From Epinephelus fuscoguttatus (lineage: Eukaryota; Chordata; Actinopteri; Perciformes; Serranidae), in contig NC_064756.1 of NCBI RefSeq assembly GCF_011397635.1, positions 17,191,817 to 17,255,816 on the forward strand: a DNA stretch of 64,000 nucleotides, read 5' to 3'. The translations under genes were made by a program, and so were the position numbers. Below the pieces are notes generated by a model. That model ran no database searches. It was not told the origin of the DNA and saw nothing but the letters and a program-made list of their open reading frames with translations. The first letter of the stretch is position 1. Each line of letters begins with the position of its first letter. Shown piece after piece: positions 34,423 through 44,330 of this stretch.

Positions 34423-35569
34423 TCATTAATACTCGCTGGTGCTGCTGGTCCTCTCCTCATGTGAACCTCCCTCGAACGCCCAGGGCCATTTCTCTATTTC
34501 CCTAGTCCTTCAGCTGCGGTCCAAGTCACTCTGAATCTTTTGTATTGGTGCTGTCTAATTTCTGGGTGCTGTTCAGAATGGTCATTTTGCATTTGTGTTT
34601 TATTTTGATGGGCAGAATAGGTAGAATCAGGCAAGACAAATCAAGCTACTCACCTGTAACAGAAAACACAGTCTTTCACATTATCCAGGACCTAAAAAAT
34701 TATTTTTGGATGAATTTTGTTTGACGTTGTGAGATACATGTTGGAAAAGGAATACAATTTGCATAGATTAATCATTACAGTTAATTTGGGTTGGCATCTG
34801 TATTGTATGTGAGTGCTTGTGTTGTATTTTTATGTAACCATAGCCTTTTTATCATTGTGAGTGTAGCCAGCTCATCCAAAATGAGGAGACGCTCAATACC
34901 TTATCTGCTAGAGCGTGTAAGGCACTGACATTCAAGCTGAGAATAGTTTCTAATACTGTACATGTAGACGCACTGTTGAAACTTCTGCTTTGGTTTACTG
35001 TCTGTATTTGTTACACTCTAATGCTGTTGTTCAATTCAGAGATTTCACACGTTACAATTGTTTGATCAGTCATCGCATCGTGTTTGTGCGTAGATGAAGC
35101 ATGAGGTTGTATTGTCATTTGTCACTGCCCCCACGGCAGCGACACAGTGGCAGCAGCTGGGGAGAAATTTATGTAAAACTCCCTTTTCACTTTGTGTTCA
35201 CATCATGGCTGCTGGCTGGTGCGTCATCCATCTACTCAGTTTAGTAATGGTCCATTTGCTTCACTCACCTGCTCCCACAGGTTTTTCCTGCTGCACTTTT
35301 GTTTCTTTGATAAAAAGTGTTTCTCTTGCCTCCTCCTCTCCTCTCTCTCCCACCTCCTCATATTTCAGTCTCAATTTTTATTTGTTTCTTTTACTTTTTC
35401 CTTCTCTTTTCAGGAAAACATCAACATCGATGAAGCGGCGAACTGCTTGGTGAAACACATCATTGCCAGTGAGAATGACATGCTCCAATCAGAAGTCCCC
35501 GACACCATCACCCCCCAGTTAGAGAATGACAAAGGCGGGACATGCTCCTCCTGCTTCAGATCCCAGTAA
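25414..35569 (+). CDS. rab38: Rab38 small GTPase, 3 coding exons
   Basis: This Rab directs membrane traffic to melanosomes and other lysosome-related organelles, acting with BLOC-3 and VARP in the known family. The exons are 25414-25615, 30668-30948 and 35414-35569; 639 nt encode 212 aa (human 211). Motifs seen: P-loop GDLGVGKTS (17-25), switch I YRATIGVDFA (39-48), DIAGQERF (65-72) with Gln69, NKCD (127-130), ETSAK (157-161), and C-terminal CSSC (205-208) followed by FRSQ for prenylation. RAB32 is excluded by EAMGAFIVFDVTRPA and by the CxxC rather than CC end. The N terminus is one residue longer than human, and the interswitch (DQETVRLQ) is one residue shorter. Teleosts can carry several rab38 paralogues; which one this is cannot be settled here. 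Confidence 0.96.
25616..28497 (+). other. rab38: rab38 intron 1, first part
   Basis: No extra exon was seen. The notable content is a cluster of three M-box E-boxes at 27118-27218 plus a single TCATGTG at 26413. Confidence 0.7.
27118..27218. promoter_or_regulatory. cluster of three M-box E-boxes in rab38 intron 1
   Basis: TCACATGA (27118-27125), TCATGTGT (27196-27203) and TCATGTGA (27211-27218) lie within 101 bp. This is the MITF/TFE recognition pattern. The position inside a melanosome gene suggests a pigment-cell enhancer. Single TCATGTGA-type octamers also occur elsewhere in the window, so only the clustering is unusual. Confidence 0.45.
28630..28700 (+). repeat. (TTATC)n microsatellite
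   Basis: Four or more TTATC units in a row are followed by diverged TTGTC-type units. Confidence 0.85.
28769..29220. mobile_element. decayed TTAA foldback inside the 28498-29505 element
   Basis: The left arm TTAAAGGAATACTTGTCC then 'aaaatgaccatttgtaaatc' pairs with the right arm 'gatttacagacggccatttt' followed by 'gtgggtgaag'. The right terminus is mutated and its TTAA lost. It is the same family as 18209-18523 and 31194-31720. Confidence 0.6.
30349..30383. repeat. (TG)n(GA)n microsatellite
   Basis: About 12 TG units pass into five GA units, about 285 bp before rab38 exon 2. Confidence 0.9.
30668..30948 (+). CDS. rab38: rab38 coding exon 2
   Basis: Acceptor CTTCCAG|GTCAG, donor AAG|GTGAGA. 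It encodes GQERFGNMTRVYYREAMGAF, the NKCD guanine-specificity motif and ends ETSAK at phase 0. The reading frame happens to stay open into the intron to 31140, but the consensus donor and exon 3 homology fix the end. Confidence 0.96.
31194..31720. mobile_element. 527-bp TTAA foldback MITE in rab38 intron 2
   Basis: Begins TTAAAGGAATACTTCACCCA and ends with the inverse 'ggggaagtattcctttaa', TTAA on both sides. The subterminal inverted match 'gatgaccatttctatatca' / 'tgatttacaaatgatcatt' extends the arms. It has no coding capacity. Confidence 0.75.
32002..32279 (-). mobile_element. retroposed hairpin with 14-bp target duplication and ribozyme-like core
   Basis: The 14-base sequence AAGACTGATTCCAC occurs exactly at both borders (31988-32001 and 32280-32293), the mark of target-primed reverse transcription. 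Inside, 64-base arms 32002-32065 and 32144-32207 are inverted copies with four mismatches. The loop carries, on the - strand, CTGATGA ... GAAAC with flanking complementary strands, which resembles a hammerhead ribozyme (32073-32136). Penelope-like retroelements are known to carry hammerheads; membership in that group is inferred. No protein is encoded. Confidence 0.6.
32073..32136 (-). ncRNA. hammerhead-ribozyme-like motif
   Basis: On the - strand the order is: CAGAAAACAGAAA, GTC, an 11-nt segment able to form a weak stem I, CTGATGA, AGACTTTTTGTC, GAAAC, then GTCTGTGTTTCTG. The outer strands pair as CAGAAA with TTTCTG and ACAGA with TCTGT, giving stem III next to the GTC cleavage triplet. Stem II pairs only GAC with GTC and leaves one extra A after CTGATGA. 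That extra base may impair activity, so a decayed copy is likely. Confidence 0.4.
32757..32905 (+). mobile_element. 3' part of a tRNA-headed SINE-like repeat
   Basis: The text 'gtctggcgacctgtccaggg ... tgtcagctgggtgggctcc ... aacaggataagcagttac' is the reverse complement of the segment at 60420-60490. The copy is 5'-truncated and keeps the 'gaatgaat'-like tail. It lies in rab38 intron 2. Confidence 0.65.
33125..35413 (+). other. rab38: rab38 intron 2, last part
   Basis: No additional exon recognised. It contains a (TG)n microsatellite at 34377-34421 and old repeat-like AT-rich text near 33790-34010. Confidence 0.6.
34377..34421. repeat. (TG)n microsatellite
   Basis: About 22 perfect TG units. 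Confidence 0.95.
35414..35569 (+). CDS. rab38: rab38 coding exon 3
   Basis: Acceptor CTTTTCAG|GAAAAC preceded by a long C/T tract. It encodes ENINIDEAANCLVKHIIASE, a divergent tail, and CSSCFRSQ then TAA. The ENINIDEA start is the family alpha5 entry. Confidence 0.95.
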   Translation, partial: ENINIDEAANCLVKHIIASENDMLQSEVPDTITPQLENDKGGTCSSCFRSQ

Positions 35570-35724
35570 CTGCCCCCGACAGTTGGATGTCCTTTTGTAT
35601 CTCTTTACACACAAAGTTGAGTTTGTCTGTGAGCAAGAGACAGAGGGAGAACCACTTTTTAAGGAAGGAAGTAGGGTTGCCAACTGTTTTTCCTGTGTGG
35701 TAGCTCGGGTTGGGTGGAGTGGTT

Positions 35725-35745
35725 GGGTCGGTGGGTGGGTGGGGG
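35725..35745 (+). promoter_or_regulatory. G-quadruplex motif in rab38 3' UTR
   Basis: Four G-runs lie at 35725-35727, 35733-35735, 35737-35739 and 35741-35745, with loops TCGGT, T and T. They are on the sense strand, so an RNA quadruplex could form in the mRNA. Confidence 0.6.
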
Positions 35746-35873
35746 TGAGCGGATGACAGACAGGCAGCTGGCTCAAGAAAAGGAGACAGAAAGAGAGATG
35801 GATGCAGCTGTGTGCGCTTGTCCAAGGCAAGGTCACCCTCTGGGCGACTTCAAACCTTGACACTGCCACTTGG

Positions 35874-35887
35874 GTTACCATGGAGAC
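35874..35887. promoter_or_regulatory. X-box-like palindrome in rab38 3' UTR
   Basis: GTTACCATGGAGAC fits the RFX X-box pattern with one imperfect half. It may equally be chance. Confidence 0.35.
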
Positions 35888-36782
35888 ACAGTTAATGAGC
35901 ACAGGCACAGAAAGATTGCAGAATATCACAGTAAATCTGTAGAAAGGTCCATGGATGTAATCTCTATTTACGAACCACGCTGTCTCTCTTTCTCCCTCCT
36001 TCTCTTGCCCACTCTTTATTTTTCTGTGTCTCTTCCTTGTTGCTTGTTGATAACACTACAGCTACATTATTAGCAATGGTTTCTTAAGATCTGGTTTCAT
36101 CTTGTTTTACACGGTCATTTGTCTTTGTATGTCTTCCCTCATGCACATCTGCCACCTGCAGTAATGTATAACAGATTATATTGATCTAAGTGCCTTTTCT
36201 AATACAAACCATTTTATTTAATGTCTTCAATAGATATGTCACTACATATTTTATTTATAAGTGCACTTAAAGGTATGTACCTTACTTTCCATCACTGTGA
36301 TAGAACTCCACTTAAAGAACTCCTTAAAGAAAGAAGTTTCCATTCTAATTCAATGGTTTTATATTACATTTATATTCTATTGTTTGATATTTGTAATATT
36401 TGTAATTATGGGATAAATGCATATATATATACAAACATGTACATATTATATACAGAATAATAAGACAGATTATAGAACCAAAGATGTATCCAGTTTTCAA
36501 CATGTTCTTATGAATAAACCATCGCTTTACTGACCGATGTCTGGATGTGATTTTATGATTTAGTCTACACACCTGGGTTTTTTCAATCACTCTAGCAATT
36601 TGGACCAATGATGATAAAGGTGTGAATAGTCCCGCCCTAACAGGTGCGACAGATTTACAGGAGAGTGAGGGGGCTGTTGAGTAAAGGGGATCTGTTACGC
36701 TTTTTTGCAATTTCTGGGTTTGTAGTTGTATTTTGGGTTTTTACTAGGACACGTTAACAGGTTTTACTGTTCAAATCACATT

Positions 36783-37345
36783 CTTACTCCGACCTCGTCA
36801 CATATTGACGTTTGGTTATGGACCTTCTACTTCAAGATATGTTATGAAAGGTAGCCTGGGTGTGTTGGTTGTTGACGTTCTGGGAAGCCGTGTCAAGTTC
36901 TGCCTGTTAAATGCACTGTCTTCTTTCAAAATACATTTCCGTTTTCACAGGAAATTTATCATTTTACATACAGTCTCTTTCAAAATAAAAGCACTACATC
37001 AGTACAACAACACAAATTGAAGTTTTTTTCCCTCTAACAACAAAAGCACATGGTTAGGTTTAGGAAAAATGAACAGGGTTTAGCTTTATAATCTTCAAGA
37101 CACAAACACCACTCTCACGGGTGAAAGTTGCTGTTTGTTGGACCCATCCACCACCCCTCCCACCTTCCCTCCTTGGACTTTTGCCGCCTTAATTGTTGTT
37201 CTTGTCCCACCGCGTTTCCCCCGACACCAGCGAGCACCGTTAAACCATAATGGCGACCGGCTGTGTATCATGCCGACGTTAAGGATGACTTTTTTCTCAG
37301 TGTCTGACACCGCAAGTCACAGCCCATGCCCTGGATTTCAATGAC
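36783..37345 (+). repeat. probable dispersed repeat
   Basis: A run of text such as 'caaaataaaagcactacatc' and 'gcacatggttaggtttagg' resembles a dispersed repeat I recall from percomorph genomes. No second copy is present in this window, so the call rests on memory. A genome self-comparison would settle it. Confidence 0.35.
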
Positions 37346-37369
37346 TTCGGAGTGAGAATGGGTTGTTAA

Positions 37370-37655
37370 AAACAGCACCTTATTTCCCTTATACTGTCTG
37401 TGCTGGAACACCCATATTCACCATCTGTATGAGACTCTCAATTTTAGCACCTGTCTTTTTAAGCCCCTCTCCTAAAAAGGCCCAGTCTGCTCTGATTGGG
37501 CAGCATTTCTGGGTCCATCACTGCAGCTGGGGAATGACTGTAATGGAAAAATGCGGCACTTTGCGGCACTTTGCGGCACATTTTTGAAACTTTGGCCATG
37601 TCTAATATGAACATCTGACACTGTGACATTACATATGAAAGAAAATACTTTTGAG
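37370..37655 (+). repeat. dispersed repeat (copy 2, matches ctsc intron 5)
   Basis: Shares 'tgtctgtgctggaacaccc', 'gcccagtctgctct' and 'tttgaaactttggccatg' in order with 17600-18205. It contains a short local triplication of 'tttgcggcac' near 37560. Confidence 0.65.
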
Positions 37656-38835
37656 CAAAGGTGGTACACATCTACACAGCCCCAAGAAGGGGCCTAATCA
37701 GGAAACAAAGTGAAAACACCTGGGTGAGTTGACAGCATTCGTACATCTAAATCACTCTGATACAGTGGGCTAAACTACCGTTAAAAACATGCTGTTTTCT
37801 AACATAAAATATACAGTGGATTTTGTTTTAATGCGGGATACATTTCACCATTATTTCCCTTGTTTTAAGAGAGCGTGTCTGTGTCCCCGTAAGCAGATCC
37901 AGATATTTTGTTTTAAGTCATATACACCAGTCAAACAGCAGACATTTAGAAGGGGCTCTGGTGGAGAAAATCTTATTTAGAGAGTGTCCCTGGTACAATG
38001 ACAATCAATTTGAGGGTTTTATATCTGTGGGTAGTTAGTTTGTTTTTAGGTTGTGACCAGATTGCGCGTGACTGACATCCTCCTGTTATTTTTCTGGTAA
38101 TTTTATCAGCCTTGCTATGAACCAATTTTTCTAAGAGTAAAGGTTTTGCAAACGGCAACCTCACAACCACTCAGGTCAGATATCCTTTGAAGACGCAGCT
38201 AATTAATGCACCATTTTCCAAATCACCATCATCATTGCTGGACCCACATGAGAAATAAATGGTGTATTATGTTAGAAGGTGGTTACTAAAAATCAGACTG
38301 CATCATACCTTTTAGATTCACAGGTTCAGTGAAAGCATAACACATTTCAGTTTATGCAATTCTAAGTCTTCTGGCACTGAACAACAGGATTTATTTACGG
38401 TGTCTCTCTTTTTAGGAAATTTCAGGCTCATGGATAAACATTCATTCAGTTCCTCTTAGGAGAGGGTTATGTTTTTCTCACAGTATGAGTTACCAGTCAC
38501 CCCCACTAAATATGATGAAAATCCAATTTCACAGAGAGTTCAGATTCCAGTATAATAGTTTTGTTTGTTGATTTACTTTATTCAGTGACCTGCATCTGAC
38601 CTGCCATATGACTGCAGCCAGCTGGAACTGCACAGTCTTTACCTTCATACCAGATAACACTGTAGTGGTCCATTGTTTCAGAAACATAATACGTCATACT
38701 GTACCTAGAATTTCTTGATGTTGATGATCATTTCTTTAAGACCAAGTGTAGCTTCCACCTTGGCTGTCACAGCAAAGAACAGGCAAACCTGGGGCTGACC
38801 CACACGCCCTCTCAATGACTAGCACCAATTCGTCA
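37656..38835. other. non-genic, nothing recognised
   Basis: No coding exon or identifiable repeat was recognised on either strand. Confidence 0.5.
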
Positions 38836-39123
38836 TGTCAGGAACCAAGCAGTGAGGCAAAAGGACATGGGAGTTGTTGACAAAATCGTGGGTTTTTATT
38901 TCCACCAAAAATGCATGAAAAATTTCAAACCAAGAAATGGACAGCTAGGCCTATAAAAAAGGTCAACATAACAAAACTAACGAACTAAATCCAAATCCCC
39001 CCATGACATGGCAGCACATGGTTTGGTCCAATGAGTTGGCTCCAGGATTTAGGAGCCCTCAGCCCTCAGCCCTCAGCCACGCCTTTTGCTCCACCAGGAA
39101 GGGACCTCCCCAGACAACCACGG
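38836..39123 (-). mobile_element. possible solo LTR remnant
   Basis: Read on the - strand it shows a TATA-like 'ttttttataggc', then about 70 bases later AATAAA, and it ends 'ggttcctgaca'. That order resembles a compact LTR. No partner LTR or coding region was seen. A threefold 'agccctc' repeat lies at about 39055-39077. This is weak evidence. Confidence 0.3.
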
Positions 39124-39949
39124 TAACTTGGAGACAAAGAAACAGATAATTAATATCAAACAATTTGCCTTTGTAACCTTACAATGCCAGAATGTGTACA
39201 CTTAAATTAAACAACGTAACATTAAAAGCAAATAAACAGATTCTAAATTGAACTAACTGTGTGATTTGACTTGTTCAGGTATAGTTGACCGTAAATGAAA
39301 GTAACCTGTGTTGGCTGTGACCATCACACTGTAGGACAAAAAAGCAACCACACAAAGTAGAATTGTGACATTTAAATTAGATTTACTTGTATATGTTTTT
39401 TAATCCAGCTGTGTCTAAATTGAATACTTCTGTTAATATACTTTTATGTAGAACACTGTGTACACTGTGTACTTGTGTAATGGGTGAATTTTGACAGGAT
39501 ACTGTCATCTCAAATCAAACACTGCTGTTGTGCACTTCACAGAAATGGTTATTGCCAACATCTGACCGCTTCTTCTTTTCTTTTAATGCCAAATTGCAAC
39601 TGGATGGAGCATTGCCACCAACATTTGATTGAGACTGTTGCCTGCCACAATATCTGCTGGCTTGTTTGCTTGTTCACCAGCAACTGCAACTGCTGTGAGA
39701 TTTGTATAGCTGCAGCACTGTTCTTCAGTTTGATGCCTTCACAACATGGAGAACATACAAATTGCGCCCGCCACCACGACAAGACAAATCCACCAACCCA
39801 ATGGTTATTTGAACTCTGCTCCAACGCAACAGTGCAGTGGTGTGTCTGTCATTCTGCAGTTACACCTCCAAAACACTAGTGGGCGGCGGGGTTTCTGTGA
39901 AGTGCTGTAAAGTTTGGTTGATTCAAAACACACATTAAACACACATTAA

Positions 39950-40430
39950 ACATGGCTTAATAGAGACAATTTCAAACACAACTGCACAAATCAGCTTCAC
40001 TATAACTCGCAGCATTCACAGACAAAGTACTTGTCTTTATCCGGACACATTTTCCCCACAAATACAACATGCTAATGTTTTTAGCACAAGCCTATGGCGT
40101 TTTACATTGTATAAATTAGCCAAGCAGCTAATGGACTTTTTCTCTACTCATATGAAACCAGGGACAACAGCAACATTTAACAAAGGTAACATTACAAAAT
40201 TCAGCTCCATAACAACTCACAAGATTCATTGACAAAACAATTGTCTGATACTAAACACGGTTTCCAAACAAATACAACATGCTAACGTTATTAGCCCAAG
40301 CCTATGGCATTTTACATTGTATAAATTAGTCTAGCAACGGGCTGATATTTCCTCTACTCATATGAAGCCAGGATAAATAACTCACAAGACTTATTCTATT
40401 CTGTGAAGGCTTTGTCTTTACAAATTATTT
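39950..40430. repeat. about 210-bp tandem repeat, 2.2 copies
   Basis: 'aatacaacatgctaa' at 40061 recurs at 40271, and the downstream 'gcctatgg.gttttacattgt' and 'ctactcatatga' blocks recur with the same spacing. The period is 210 bp. A partial third unit begins near 40374 ('aactcacaagacttattc'). Confidence 0.85.
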
Positions 40431-42147
40431 TTATAATCTGTGAAATTAAAGTTAAAAGCTTTGTTTCCACTGAGGGAAATGGTTTCACCTTGCAAAAATA
40501 GACAGGTGGTCTGTGTCGCCGCAACGTGCAGTTACATTTCTGGAGAGCTGCACATTAGGCTATGGCGTAGGGTATGGTGTAGGTGCTACGTCTACGCAGA
40601 GCCTACAATATAGGTAAGCATCGATTTGACGCAGAAGTAGCCTATAAATCCTACATAACATTTCATAGCTGGTGAAGTGCTAGCTTGTCATTTTGCTATA
40701 GGGCTTCTGCTTCTGGATCAAGGAGTGAAGGCGGCTGATTGTGTGGGCAGTCATGTAGCATGTGGGTGGGTCACATAGCTGCTCCAGCTGCAGATATATC
40801 TACTCAACCGCTGTAGCTTCCTCAGACGCTAATTTCACTAGTGTGGTGAGATGATGCTCAGTTTGTAAATTTGTTGTACCAAAACACGACTGTCCTGTTA
40901 CTCAACCTTTTCCAGTCTTTTGCCTCCACCACCACTCCTCTCCTTTATCCTGACACACACTCCATCTAATTAACACCCTCTGAAGATAACATTTTTTGCC
41001 TTGTTTAACACTGTGGTTTCTTTTTATCCCAGTGAGACCAAAATACACAATCTATTGTTTAACAGAGTCTCTGTTGGTTATCGGTTCAGATGTGAGGGCA
41101 TGTGCTGGAGAAAGACGATGCCACTCTGTAATTTGTAATAATAATTGGATCCGATTTTTCAGCTTTGATCTAACAATTTGTGAGAGACAACACAGGGCGG
41201 AGGGAGCAAGGAGCGAGGTTATGTGGGAATTTTCCTCTGCCGTGTGTCAGATGCCGACCCCCTTCTCTGTGCACCCACACAGGCACCCTCCTCACACACA
41301 CTGAAACACACACACATACAGAGATGATCAGAAGATTTCACAGATTTATCTGCTCTCTGCTGGTCTCTAAGGCAACACGCTGCAGAGAGAGTGATAGTGT
41401 CGTTTCTCTTTACTCACAGGCCCTGTCCTTGTCGTTCTTCTAGATTCCTTTCCCGTGTAACAGAGTGAGGAGAAAAATGAGAGAAAGAGAGGAACCACAA
41501 CAAGGGACTATAATCACAAGACTTCTCAGTCATACAGGATAAGGGGGAAATAAGCTGCACGTGATTGCAGAATGACTTAAAAGGCTTTTCTCTCTCCCTC
41601 TTTCTTACACACACACTAACTCAAACACACACATACACACCAATATATATATGCACACAGCTCTACCTGTCAGGGCGTCACAGTTATTGTTCGGTACATG
41701 GTATTAAATGTTTGCATTAGCCTTCAGCTGGAGTTTGCAAGGATTTCTTGGCAAGAACAAACTTTGCAAGAATAAATCCTAATGGCTGTCCACTGTAAAT
41801 TCAGCCTCTTGTTCTTAAATGACAAAATACCCTTCGAAGATAAAGCATCTTGGTTTTGCAGCATTGATACATATGAGTATGGATAATATGATTTATAAGT
41901 GCAGCAATAAAACAGCCACAGTGAAAATACAGGCACTGAGCTCGGCTGCAGTGCAACTATACGGTCGATAAACATTGAGAGAGGTGTTGGAAGTGGAGAC
42001 TGTGGCAGGCGTACCCTGGCTGTGAATTAAACACCCGGTAAAACGGAATCGATAGCAGGAGCCAAGGGAGACTCTGCATGAATGAAAATAGCGGCTGCAC
42101 CTCCAACTTTCATCGATAAGTGTGAGGTTTTGTCTGCATTTGCGTCT

Positions 42148-42150
<3 letters not shown>
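40431..42150. other. non-genic, nothing recognised
   Basis: No credible exon. Open frames near 40996-41443 are short and become CA-repeat at their ends. Confidence 0.5.

Positions 42151-42207
<57 letters not shown>
42151..42207. repeat. (TG)n microsatellite
   Basis: About 28 perfect TG units. Confidence 0.95.
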
Positions 42208-42209
<2 letters not shown>

Positions 42210-42708
42210 GACCTCACAGCAGCAGTTTTTAAATGGAGTGCTATGTGGAATATCAAAGGCCTACTCTGGATGATTCATCATTTGCAACCACGTTGGCTGG
42301 AGAGAGAATCCGCTTCAATGCCAGACCCAGGTCGCATGCACACACACGCAGGCAAATGTAGTACTGACTACACCTGAGGATTTGCTTACACATACAGCAG
42401 TGATACAGGACGTGATATTGTTTGTACATTTTTGCCACCAATACCAGCCTTTGTACCTTTAGATTTGATGGGATTTACAGGCCTGTGTATTAAAGGATTG
42501 TTCATTTGTGTTTGTTTTTAATGATGTCATACGTTGGTACAAATTAGTAGATATTCCCTCAGAAAATGCTCATTTGTGTTCTGGTTATGCCCACTATTTG
42601 ATTCATCTAAAGCTGAAATGCTAAAATTAGATGGAAACTATTAAATGAGTCAAGCATTTGGGTAGGGTGCTTGTGGAAGCGTGGATGAAACAGTGGCTAC
42701 CAGTTCTG

Positions 42709-42901
42709 TGTCTGTTTGTTTGTGTCTGTCTTTTTGTAGTCATTTTGAGTCTCTTTGTTGTCATTTTGAATCTCTGTTGTCATTTTGTGTCTGTTTGTAG
42801 TCATTTTGAGTCTTTGTAGTCATGTTGTGTCTCCTTGTGGTCATTTTGAGTCTCTTTGTGGGCATGTTGAGTCTCTTTGTGGACATTTTGAGTCTCTTTA
42901 T
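42709..42901 (+). repeat. about 22-bp minisatellite 'GTCTCTTTGTAGTCATTTTGA'
   Basis: About eight imperfect units of a 20-22 bp motif lie in direct array. The array resumes at 43478-43580 on the far side of a foldback element. A related array lies at 57418-57665. Confidence 0.8.
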
Positions 42902-43474
42902 AGCACTATTCGGATGGGATTAGTTTTACATGGGCACGTGGGGTAATGTCACATTACCACAGGACGTCGGTAATATTAATGGCCAATTCACAGGGGATAA
43001 GAAATATCAGTAAAACAACCACAAGTGGGAGGGGTAAATCCTTTCATGCACCGCCGTCCCCTCCTGTTGTCATGTGCGTATGACGTTGCTTCCTGTGCGT
43101 ACCACACTTGAATCGTGTTCGTCGTAGGCCCACAGTACCTGAGGTTTCACACGGACTTGTCCGACTGTGAAGTGCAAAACTGAGTGCTTCTTCAAGAGCC
43201 TTCGTGCTTGAAAATCCGTGAAAAACCACTTGTAAACAGGATATGACGAAATATCTACACACGCATATTTACTGCTGGTCTATTCGCACGGGATTAGTAT
43301 TACCTGAGGTAATTTTCCGGGACCCTATTACAGAAGGTAAAAGTCGCGGTAATCTTCACTGACATCATGCGGTAATGATTACTGACATGGCACATTTGGA
43401 CGGGACTAAAATCTCTGGTAATTATTACTTTACCCCACGTACCTGTGTAAAACTAATCTTGTCCGAATAGGGCT
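42902..43474. mobile_element. 573-bp foldback DNA element splitting the minisatellite
   Basis: The left end AGCACTATTCGGATGGG and the right end (reversed) AGCCCTATTCGGACAAG continue inward as 'gattagttttacatgggca' against 'tgtgtaaaactaatc'. Minisatellite text lies on both sides, so the element inserted into it. The target duplication is not clear (TAT against TAA). A 72-codon - strand frame inside has no recognised motif. Confidence 0.7.
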
Positions 43475-43477
43475 TAA

Positions 43478-43580
43478 GTAGTAGTTTTGAGTCTTTGTGT
43501 AGTTGCTTTGCATCTTTGTAGTCAGTTTGTATTTTTTTTGCAATTGTTTTGTCCCTTTCCTTAGTTGTTGTGAGTCCCTT
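43478..43580 (+). repeat. minisatellite, continuation after foldback
   Basis: Diverged units of the same 'tgagtctttgtgtagttg' type follow the foldback element directly. Confidence 0.6.
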
Positions 43581-43843
43581 TGTTCATTTATTTATATATT
43601 TAGTGTTTTTTTGTATAGGGACAAGTATGTAGCATACATAAATGCCACACACCACAGCATTTATAGCCTTAGCTAATTTGAAATGCCTGTCCCTAGCTGG
43701 GCTGTAAAATACAAAAGACAAAAGACTCAGCAACAAGAACACAAATAACAGTGCAAAGTACAAACAACAATAAAATACAGACAGAACAATACAAGACACA
43801 AACTGCGATACATAATTAGCACCATAGAATAGGAAGCACCAAA

Positions 43844-44330
43844 TTATTCATGACTGCATGACTGATTCCTCTTCAAAAACTGTTTCAGTTTGAGTTTAGA
43901 GGGATCTAAATCAGGATCCAATTTGAGTTCTGTAGGTAAAGAATTCCACATGTTAATTCCACAGACAGAAAAAGCTGTTTGCCCAAATGAGGAGTTACAC
44001 AGGGGAACCTTACAATTCCCGTTGGCTGCTCCACGTGTTACTGAGCCAGGAGCTCTAAGTGGAACCACAAGGTCACTGAGCACCTGGGGAGGCTGATTAT
44101 GTCGGCATTTATGGATGAGTTTGAAACTGGCAAAAATTAATTCAATTATCAAAACTTAGTTTCTGAAGAACATGACAATGATGTGCTCATATTGGTTTCC
44201 TGTCCAAAATTTTAATTGCTTGATTGTATATCATCATAAGAGGCTTAGTTATTGTAGATGCTGCTTGTGACCAAGATCTTACACAGTAACTTAAATGTGA
44301 AAAAAACAGCATGCACAAAACTGTGAGATA
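43844..44330 (-). mobile_element. LINE C-terminal fragment, decayed
   Basis: On the - strand, 44152-43844 translates to a tail with RGAANGNCKVPLCNSSFGQ and AFSVCGINMWNSLPTEL, a signature of the extreme C terminus of fish L2-like reverse transcriptases. Just upstream (about 44280-44200), in another frame, lies RSWSQAASTITKPLMMIYNQ, the preceding conserved block. Stops separate the two. Confidence 0.75.

Larger units (their letters stand above)
35570..36518 (+). terminator. rab38: rab38 3' UTR with polyadenylation signal
   Basis: AATAAA at 36513-36518 is the first strong signal after the stop in an otherwise AT-rich 3' region, giving a UTR of about 960 nt. The UTR carries a G-quadruplex motif (35725-35745) and an X-box-like palindrome (35874-35887). 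Confidence 0.55.

Noticed and set aside
39484..39879. 131-codon Cys/His-rich frame resembling zinc-finger sequence
   Set aside because: Cys and His spacing is irregular, no finger consensus, and no start or splice context.
39950..40430. CRISPR-like array
   Set aside because: Direct 210-bp tandem units without short spaced repeats; the genome is eukaryotic.
43044..43262. 72-codon - strand frame inside a foldback element
   Set aside because: No transposase motif such as DDE; too short and not recognised.
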